From Thermoanaerobaculaceae bacterium (lineage in GTDB: Bacteria > Acidobacteriota > Thermoanaerobaculia > Thermoanaerobaculales > Thermoanaerobaculaceae), in the NCBI GenBank assembly GCA_025456225.1, contig JALOLB010000013.1, positions 1 to 32,111 of the forward strand: a DNA stretch of 32,111 nt. Direction: 5' to 3'. Each line of letters starts with the position of its first letter. Within the stretch, counting starts at the first letter, position 1. The position numbers and the translations under genes are program-made. A model generated the notes under the pieces. The model had not been told where the DNA came from and ran no database searches. It saw only the letters and a program-made list of their open reading frames with translations. Shown piece after piece: positions 27,901 to 32,111 of this stretch.

Positions 27901-28808
27901 GCCCTGCCCTCGCGGTGGTGCGCCAGCACATCGCCCAGTGGGCGCCACTGCCGGTCACGGTGCTCATTCAGGGGGAGCCCGGCACCGGCAAGGAGCTGGT
28001 GGCGAAGGAGCTGCACCGGCAGAGCGGACGGCGTGGGGCATTCGTCGCCGTGAACTGCGCCGGGTTGCCGGCGGCGCTGCTGGAGGCCGAGCTGTTCGGG
28101 GTCACGCGAGGTGCCTTCACCGGCGCCGACCGTGACCGGCCGGGCCTGGTGGAGGCCGCCGAGGACGGCACCCTCTTCCTCGACGAGGTCGGTGAGCTGC
28201 CTCTGGAGCTCCAGGGCAAGCTGCTGCGGCTGCTGCAGGAACGGGAGGTGCGGCGGGTGGGGGCGACGCGCACCCGGGTCGTGGACGTGCGGTTCGTCGC
28301 GGCGACAAACCGTGATCTGCCCGGCGCGGTCGCGTCCGGGGAGCTCCGCCAGGATCTCTACTACCGGCTCGCGGTGGCGGTCATCCAGGTGCCGCCGCTC
28401 CGGGAGCGGCCCGACGACGTGGAGGAGCTGGCCCGATTCGTGGTGCACCGTTGCGCGGCAAGCTTCGGCCGACCGGGCGTGCGGCTCGCACCGGCCGCCG
28501 TGGAGGTGCTGCGCCGCGGCGCGTGGCCGGGCAATGTGCGGGAGCTGGAGTCGGCGATCGCCCGGGCCGTGGCCGCGGCCCGCCCAGGCGAGATGCTGGG
28601 TCCCGACCGGTTCCCCGAGGTGGCGACCACCGAGGTGGCAGCCATGCCTGACCTTGCAGCCTGGAGCGAGGCGGTGGAGGCCTTCCGCCGCGCCTACTTC
28701 GTGCGCATGCTCGAAGCGTGCGGCGGCAACCGCTCGGCGGCTGCCCGCCGGGCCGGCATCTCCCGCCAGACGCTGCTGTACCACCTGCGCGAGCTGGGGA
28801 TCCGGTGA
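24963..28808 (+). CDS. giant sigma-54-dependent activator with degenerate kinase/ATPase/TPR N-terminal half
   Basis: A 1281-residue protein. The C-terminal third is a complete enhancer-binding activator: AAA+ domain from about 976, Walker A GEPGTGKE near 1005, GAFTGA near 1050 (contacts sigma-54), Walker B LFLDEVGELP, an arginine-containing LYYRLAV region, and a Fis-type helix-turn-helix (NRSAAARRAGISRQTLLYHL, about 1255-1275). The first 900 residues lack a receiver, PAS or GAF domain. Residues 50-100 (SFLLERGFYPERRVLRSAAL, then LRLVGLPRW) look like a kinase catalytic loop without HRD or DFG. A region near 190-300 resembles a STAND ATPase without a P-loop. A winged-helix-like piece (about 310-377) and Ala/Leu-rich TPR-like helices follow. 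It starts inside the aroA stop. What it senses and regulates is unknown. Confidence 0.85.
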   Translation: MTGSSWRSREHLSLLAWETSFLPDPSAGDTAGAPTLGGPEVLRWPRSLRLAVAVQALAAGSFLLERGFYPERRVLRSAALRRQGRAVSLRLVGLPRWRLDGLRLERRLQRLPGWGEGLLVLVLLPLLARLLPERRSALEAVVERGPVWEVANGWLGVLLSGQREEALAHPEGAGRALWACRLAPLTAGVWWTEEEGPARRLAAAWTAADAGVEAAVGELEEEDVVRRQARAAATGRDAIVLTTLPLPAATAWGLDEGADALWVLAPRWELAQTHAEAVLHSAGRRLSAVRHLLAAGARLGFSAPPAPPVELPGRTSMTSPMARRALAWLGGSPAGLEEAELGHLLGPGREVLEELERLGLAVRRGGRWQATTPPRPFERARLERLASELPAGSGTRAAAVALLGGDPAEAVAWCESRLEAGCAGEVLEVAGALAARRELALLAVEAALTVGRLGRAEGLLEAVPGEGRGDRWQALHGWWAEAAGLPQDADASVQRALAGEVPRRLGGRCHLVLAALARRRGDRAGARIHAQAAVRAGGGEEALLELASLEGSHALRRLRREGGGHWDGDTLARYLHLLGAAAATRGAIVAATTAYRAALRATRAVNLKLVGEIHLDLGEMAILLERPGAAERHLLLAERLLERCGSRRVVTIARHNRGVLACDRLDWRGAQSLITSARELRGVVDDASFWLEELELARAGLARGDLAWVTGKMPELARGAARHPDHRIVQDALASLRTHLALAAGDLEGAARAAETGVDEEHRVVAALLVAARGETPPRGLVRRWGLALSVTLVAAWRQGNHDAARRALGAELEQTPLQAAVGSVRALAVAARLGLSPDPSWGDLWSRVEAALAAGELPGWAEILRHLRGVDAAGVVAALDDVLGAGTDAVATSHLAALARAMGLPWLGARDGSECLGQWGEPVGQAEEVANGAVRLASRAPLSALELAVLRLLARHLATQRAQPRAPGALPAGGLLGVSPALAVVRQHIAQWAPLPVTVLIQGEPGTGKELVAKELHRQSGRRGAFVAVNCAGLPAALLEAELFGVTRGAFTGADRDRPGLVEAAEDGTLFLDEVGELPLELQGKLLRLLQEREVRRVGATRTRVVDVRFVAATNRDLPGAVASGELRQDLYYRLAVAVIQVPPLRERPDDVEELARFVVHRCAASFGRPGVRLAPAAVEVLRRGAWPGNVRELESAIARAVAAARPGEMLGPDRFPEVATTEVAAMPDLAAWSEAVEAFRRAYFVRMLEACGGNRSAAARRAGISRQTLLYHLRELGIR

Positions 28809-28985
28809 CCCACACACCTTCAAGCCCCGAATCCAAACCTGGACCTGGGCCTGGACCCCGATCGAGATGGAAGGCTGACGGAAGGCCCCCCAGCAGCCAT
28901 CTCACTGCGGACTACCGCGGCAAAGCTCCGGCCATGGATCGGTCCAGGTCCAGGTTTCCGTGATGGGTGAATGGGCGTGTGTGGG
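28809..28985. repeat. intergenic imperfect palindrome (copy 3)
   Basis: CCCACACAC (28809-28817) and AAACCTGGACCTGG (28835-28848) on the left pair with CCAGGTCCAGGTTT (28944-28957) and GTGTGTGGG (28977-28985) on the right; less exact pairing (GACCCCGATC with GATCGGTCC) continues inward. CTGGACCCCGA and AAGGCTG, spaced by several bases, also occur in the 22.3-22.6 kb element, which suggests a common origin. It starts directly after the regulator stop codon and may act as that transcript's end or a processing hairpin. Confidence 0.6.
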
Positions 28986-29013
28986 GCAGGTCGGATGGTC
29001 GACAGCCATCCAC

Positions 29014-29042
29014 AAAAAAAGAGTGGCGGGGGGTACCCGCCA
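29014..29042 (-). terminator. intrinsic terminator facing the minus strand
   Basis: Read on the minus strand: TGGCGGG, loop TACCC, CCCGCCA (a perfect 7-bp G+C-rich stem), then CTC and seven T. This is a textbook Rho-independent terminator, but no minus-strand gene lies to its right within the window. On the plus strand the T-run becomes an A-run before the stem and would not terminate. Confidence 0.6.
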
Positions 29043-29246
29043 GGAAGGAGGAGGAGGTTGGATGCGTGGGTTCGGGTCGTGGCCGTGACCCTTGCCGCAT
29101 TCTTCCCTTGAGCAAGTCCCGTGCCAGGTCTCGACCGGCGAAGTCGGCCCCCCGGGCGCGGCACGTGCCGTGGTGGCACCCGTCGACGCGCGGGTGGATT
29201 CTCCGCACGTCCCTTCCCGGTGACAGCCGTCCGGAAGCCCTCCCGC
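29043..29246. other. intergenic stretch without a recognised gene
   Basis: Part of the 511-base gap between the sigma-54 activator and acpP. I see no ribosome site followed by a credible reading frame and no tRNA, signal-recognition RNA, RNase P RNA or riboswitch consensus on either strand. Its left edge is a terminator for minus-strand transcription, so a short untranslated minus-strand RNA from this stretch is possible but unproven. The right edge leads into the acpP promoter. Confidence 0.4.
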
Positions 29247-29275
29247 TTGCATGGCGGCATGGCCTGTGGTAGAAA
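29247..29275 (+). promoter_or_regulatory. sigma-70-like promoter of acpP-fabF
   Basis: TTGCAT (29247-29252) and TAGAAA (29270-29275) are 17 bases apart, close to the pattern of the 3.5 kb promoter (TTGCAC/TAGAAT). A start near 29282 leaves about 38 bases of leader before the acpP ATG, including AAGGAG. Confidence 0.6.
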
Positions 29276-29319
29276 TCGCCGGCCTCGAAAAGGCGAAGTG
29301 TGCGAAGGAGAAGACGCAA

Positions 29320-29559
29320 ATGAATATCGAACAGAAAGTTAAGGACATTATCGTGCAGCAGCTCGGCGTCGACCCCGAGAAGGTAAAGCCGGAAGCCTCG
29401 TTCGTCGAGGACCTGGGCGCCGACTCCCTGGACACCGTCGAGCTGGTGATGGCGTTCGAGGAGGAGTTCGGGGTGGAGATCCCGGACGAAGAGGCCGAGA
29501 AGATCCGCTCGGTCGGCGACGCGGTCGGCTACCTCAAGGAGCACGTGAAGGAGTCGTGA
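29320..29559 (+). CDS. acpP: acyl carrier protein
   Basis: A 79-residue acidic four-helix protein that holds the growing fatty-acid chain on a phosphopantetheine arm. The attachment site is Ser36 in [20 protein letters not shown], the hallmark of bacterial type II ACP. Length and charge are typical. AAGGAG lies 9 bases before the ATG; reading further upstream in the same frame would only add promoter sequence. Its stop overlaps the fabF start by one base, so both are translated together. The pantetheine arm derives from coenzyme A, made in part by CoaD, also in this window. Confidence 0.96.
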   Translation: MNIEQKVKDIIVQQLGVDPEKVKPEASFVEDLGADSLDTVELVMAFEEEFGVEIPDEEAEKIRSVGDAVGYLKEHVKES

Positions 29560-30797
29560 TGGCGCGCCGGGTCGTAGTCACCGGCATCGGCCTGGTGTCA
29601 CCCCTTGGGGTCGGTACCGAGGCGACGTGGGAGGCCGTGGTGGCCGGGAAGACCGGCATCGGCCCCATCACCCGCTTCGATGCGACCAGCTTCTCGGTGC
29701 GGATTGCGGCCGAGGTCAAGGGGTTCCCGACCGAGCAGTTCCTGGAGCCCAAGGAGGCCCGCAAGTTCGACCTCTTCCTCCACTACGGAGTGGCGGCGGC
29801 CGACCTCGCGATGCAGGCGTCGGGCTACTCGATCTCGCCCGAGAACGCCGATCGGGTCGGGGTGGTGATCGGCTCGGGCATCGGCGGGTTGCCCTCGATC
29901 TGCGACAACAACCAGGACCTGGTGCAGAAGGGCCCGCGGCGGGTGTCGCCGTTCTTCATCCCCGGGAGCATCGTCAACATGACCTCCGGGCTGGTGGCCA
30001 TCCGCACCGGGGCCAAGGGGCCGAACATCGCCACGTGCACCGCCTGCTCCACCGGCGCCCACGCCATCAGCGACGCCTTCCTGTACATCAAGCACGGCTA
30101 CTGCGACGCCGCGCTGGCGGGTGGCACGGAGGCGGTGATCTCACCGCTGGCGATTGCCGGTTTTGCCAACATGAAGGCGCTCTCCAGCCGCAACGACGAG
30201 CCGGAGCGTGCTTCCCGCCCCTGGGACAAGGACCGGGACGGCTTCATCATGGGCGAAGGGGCGGGCATCCTGTTCCTGGAGGAGCTGGAGTCGGCCCGCT
30301 CGCGGGGCGCCCGGATCATCTGCGAGGTGCTGGGCATCGGCATGAGCGGCGACGCCTTCCACATCACGGCCCCGGCCGAGGATGGGGACGGGCCGGCGCG
30401 GGTCATGTCCGCCGCGCTCAGGGATGCGGGGCTGCAAGCCGAGGACGTGGACTACATCAACGCCCACGGTACCTCGACGCCGCTCAACGACCGCATCGAG
30501 ACGGTGGCCATCAAGCGGGTGTTCGGGGAGCACGCATACCGGCTCGCGGTGTCCTCCACCAAGTCGTCCACGGGGCATCTCCTGGGGGCGGCCGGAGGGC
30601 TCGAGGCCGGCCTCACCGCCCTGGCGGTGGAGCGGGACCTCGTTCCACCGACGCTCAACCTGGACTGTCCCGGCGAGGGATGCGACCTGGACTACACGCC
30701 GCACGTGGCGAAGGCGCGGCCGGTGCAGGTGGCGATGTCCAACTCATTCGGGTTTGGCGGCACCAACGCCTGCCTGGTTCTCGGCAAGCTGCGCTAG
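29559..30797 (+). CDS. fabF: beta-ketoacyl-ACP synthase II
   Basis: A 412-residue condensing enzyme that extends acyl-ACP with malonyl-ACP during fatty-acid elongation in the cytoplasm. The catalytic triad sits at the same numbers as in Escherichia coli FabF: Cys163 in TACSTGAH, His303 in NAHGTSTPLN and His340 in KSSTGHLLGA. SFGFGGTNACLV closes the fold. The ATG at 29559 has AAGGAG 6 bases upstream and shares one base with the acpP stop (TGATG); a GTG one codon earlier is less likely. A strong hairpin follows the stop codon and separates it from etfB. Confidence 0.96.
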   Translation: MARRVVVTGIGLVSPLGVGTEATWEAVVAGKTGIGPITRFDATSFSVRIAAEVKGFPTEQFLEPKEARKFDLFLHYGVAAADLAMQASGYSISPENADRVGVVIGSGIGGLPSICDNNQDLVQKGPRRVSPFFIPGSIVNMTSGLVAIRTGAKGPNIATCTACSTGAHAISDAFLYIKHGYCDAALAGGTEAVISPLAIAGFANMKALSSRNDEPERASRPWDKDRDGFIMGEGAGILFLEELESARSRGARIICEVLGIGMSGDAFHITAPAEDGDGPARVMSAALRDAGLQAEDVDYINAHGTSTPLNDRIETVAIKRVFGEHAYRLAVSSTKSSTGHLLGAAGGLEAGLTALAVERDLVPPTLNLDCPGEGCDLDYTPHVAKARPVQVAMSNSFGFGGTNACLVLGKLR

Positions 30798-30818
30798 GCG
30801 GCCTGCCACTGGGTTTCC

Positions 30819-30850
30819 CCGCCCGCCGCGGAAGCCCCCGCGGTGGGCGG
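30819..30850 (+). terminator. strong hairpin between fabF and etfB
   Basis: CCGCCCGCCGCGG (30819-30831) pairs with CCGCGGTGGGCGG (30838-30850) across a six-base loop: 13 pairs, one a G-T wobble. Only two T follow, so intrinsic termination would be weak. It may instead lower read-through, protect the acpP-fabF 3' end, or bind a protein as a DNA palindrome. Confidence 0.45.
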
Positions 30851-30881
30851 TTGCGTACTGTGCCGCAGGGAGGATTGGCCC

Positions 30882-31670
30882 ATGAAAAGCTGCGTGCTCC
30901 TGGCCTCGGTACCCGACACCGCCTCGGTCATCAAGATCGGCGCGGGCGGCGATCGGGTCGACGAGGCCGGCATCAAGTGGATCATCTCGCCGTATGACGA
31001 GTATGCCCTCGAGGAGGCGGTACGCCTCAAGGAAGCCCGAAACGGGCACGTCACGGTGCTCACGTACGGTCCCGACCGGGTGCAGGCGACGCTGCGCGAG
31101 GGTCTGGCCCGGGGGGCCGACGCAGCCGTCCATGTGAAGGGCGGCGAGACCACCTTCGGCGACGCCCTGGCGATCGCCCGGGTGCTGGCGGCTGCGATCC
31201 GCACGACCGGGCCGTTCGACCTCGTTCTCACCGGGACAAAGGGCGTCGGCAGCGACAACTCGCTGGTCGGCCCCATGGTGGCCGAGCTGCTTGACCTCCC
31301 GCACGTCTCGGGTGTCCTCAAGCTCGAGGTGGGCGATGGTCGCCTAACGGCCCATCGCGAGGTGGAGGGCGGCACGGAGGTCATCGAGTCCCCGCTGCCG
31401 TGCGTGCTCACGGCCCAGAAGGGGCTCAACGAGCCGCGCTACCCGTCCCTGAAGGGCATCATGGCCTCCAAGAAGGCCACCATCCAGGGGTTCGCCGTGG
31501 CCGAGCTCGGCCTCGACGAGGCGGCGCTGGCCGGCGGCACCTGTCGGTGGCGTGCCCTGGAGCTGCCTCCCTCCAAGACCGGAGGCATCATCCTCAACGG
31601 TGAGGCCGATCCGGCCGCCACGGCCCACGAGCTGGCGCGGTTGCTGCGCGAGCAGGCCAAGGTCATCTAG
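30882..31670 (+). CDS. etfB: electron transfer flavoprotein beta subunit
   Basis: A 262-residue EtfB. With EtfA it forms a soluble FAD-containing heterodimer that passes electrons from acyl-CoA dehydrogenases to the membrane quinone pool. Family features are IKWIISPYDEYALEEAVRLKE near the N-terminus, LTGTKGVGSDNSLVGPMVAELL in the middle (nucleotide binding) and the LNEPRYPSLKGIMASKKATIQ recognition-loop region. Length is normal. The ATG has GGGAGG 8 bases upstream. The etfA start follows nine bases after the stop. The pair lies next to fatty-acid synthesis genes, but its usual role is in fatty-acid or amino-acid oxidation; a hairpin divides the two groups. Confidence 0.94.
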   Translation: MKSCVLLASVPDTASVIKIGAGGDRVDEAGIKWIISPYDEYALEEAVRLKEARNGHVTVLTYGPDRVQATLREGLARGADAAVHVKGGETTFGDALAIARVLAAAIRTTGPFDLVLTGTKGVGSDNSLVGPMVAELLDLPHVSGVLKLEVGDGRLTAHREVEGGTEVIESPLPCVLTAQKGLNEPRYPSLKGIMASKKATIQGFAVAELGLDEAALAGGTCRWRALELPPSKTGGIILNGEADPAATAHELARLLREQAKVI

Positions 31671-31679
31671 GAGGCGAGC

Positions 31680-32111
31680 ATGGCAGGCATCCTGTGCTTC
31701 ATCGAGCAGCGGGACGGGGTGGTGCGGCGCGCCTCCCTGCAGGCACTGTCCCAGGCGGCCAGGCTGGCCGGCGGGTCCGGATGGCCGGTGACGGCAGTGG
31801 TCGTGGGGCAGGGCGTGGCGGGCCTGGGTGCATCCCTTGGCGCGTATGGCGCCACCAGGGTGCTGGTGGCGGACGAGCCACGCTTCGCCCACTACTCGCC
31901 CGAGGGGTTCGCGGCGGCCGTCCAGACGGCGGTCGCCCAGGTGGCGCCGCATGCCGTGTTCATGGCCGCCACCATCGTCGGGCGCGACCTCTCGGGTCGG
32001 TTGGCGGCCCGGCTGGGGGTCGGGTGCCTGGCCGACGTGGTCAAGGTGTGGCTGGAGGGCTCCACCCTCGTCGCCCAGCGGCCGGTCTACTCGGGCAAGG
32101 CTCTCGCCACC
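31680..32111 (+). CDS. etfA: electron transfer flavoprotein alpha subunit (C-terminus beyond window)
   Basis: The first 144 codons of an EtfA, open to the window edge. The N-terminal domain is recognisable: ILCFIEQRDGVVRRASLQALSQAARLA, then VTAVVVGQGV, GAYGATRVLVADEP, YSPEGFAAAV and FMAATIVGRDLSGRLAARLG leading to CLADVV. The FAD-binding C-terminal domain, which holds most cofactor contacts, is outside. GGAGG stands 5 bases before the ATG and overlaps the etfB stop, so the two subunits should be made in equal amount. Confidence 0.93.
   Translation, partial: MAGILCFIEQRDGVVRRASLQALSQAARLAGGSGWPVTAVVVGQGVAGLGASLGAYGATRVLVADEPRFAHYSPEGFAAAVQTAVAQVAPHAVFMAATIVGRDLSGRLAARLGVGCLADVVKVWLEGSTLVAQRPVYSGKALAT

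Noticed and set aside
24375-28823. A 1482-codon minus-strand open frame antisense to the sigma-54 activator
   Set aside because: It is the mirror of a strongly supported gene with Walker A, GAFTGA and HTH motifs; its own translation is low-complexity Arg/Gln/Pro/His.
28993-29011. GGATGG/CCATCC hairpin as a plus-strand terminator
   Set aside because: It is followed by A residues, not T, on the plus strand, and on the minus strand the T-run comes before it and belongs to the neighbouring stem.
29200-29246. Signal-recognition-particle RNA core (CCGGAAG nearby)
   Set aside because: The required GGTCAGG and AGCAGCC partners around the tetraloop are missing.

Overview
This is very G+C-rich bacterial chromosomal DNA (by eye near 70 %), densely packed with short or overlapping gene junctions. 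It encodes core functions (Smc, CoaD, AroA, AroF, AcpP, FabF, ETF) plus a secreted protein whose C-terminus looks like an outer-membrane beta-barrel, so the host is probably a diderm. The mix of a Ser/Thr kinase with a PEGA-like external domain, a SpoIVB/S55-type secreted peptidase, a DUF1684 lipoprotein, an AmrS-type radical SAM enzyme and a giant sigma-54 activator resembles Acidobacteriota (for example Thermoanaerobaculia/Holophagae-like) or deltaproteobacterial-grade genomes. That placement is inference only. I see no rRNA, tRNA, CRISPR array, integrase or transposase.

Layout. (1) 1-3.4 kb, minus strand: a TldD/TldE-type metalloprotease pair (TldE cut by the window edge) behind a YihY/BrkB membrane protein. 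(2) 3.6-7.5 kb, plus strand: a run starting at a good sigma-70-like promoter, with two small membrane-anchored proteins, a zinc-ribbon DUF2007 protein, a transmembrane Ser/Thr kinase and a zinc-ribbon membrane protein that shares the kinase's external domain. (3) 7.6-12.9 kb, minus strand: aroF, an S55-type peptidase, a secreted beta-propeller protein and coaD, read in that order, with two of the three junctions being ATGA overlaps. (4) 13.0-16.8 kb, plus strand: three envelope proteins (a signal-peptide protein, a DUF1684 lipoprotein and a barrel-like protein). The divergent promoters of blocks 3 and 4 share one -10 core. (5) 16.9-23.6 kb, minus strand: amrS, smc and an O-antigen ligase/TPR protein. 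(6) 23.7-28.8 kb, plus strand: aroA overlapping a 1281-residue sigma-54 activator. (7) 29.3 kb to the end, plus strand: acpP-fabF, then etfB-etfA (etfA cut by the window edge).

The least explained structure lies between genes. Three of the larger intergenic spaces (16.8, 22.3-22.6 and 28.8-29.0 kb) each hold a long imperfect palindrome, and they share short sequence blocks. I read these as copies of a dispersed palindromic repeat family. The 22.3-22.6 kb copy has 42-bp arms matching at 40 positions; it sits just before smc and supplies the last codons and stop of amrS. A well-formed intrinsic terminator at 29.0 kb faces the minus strand, where no gene is visible. The other notable items are the shared sensor-like domain of the kinase pair and the sigma-54 activator, whose roughly 900-residue N-terminal half looks like a degenerate kinase/ATPase/TPR region.
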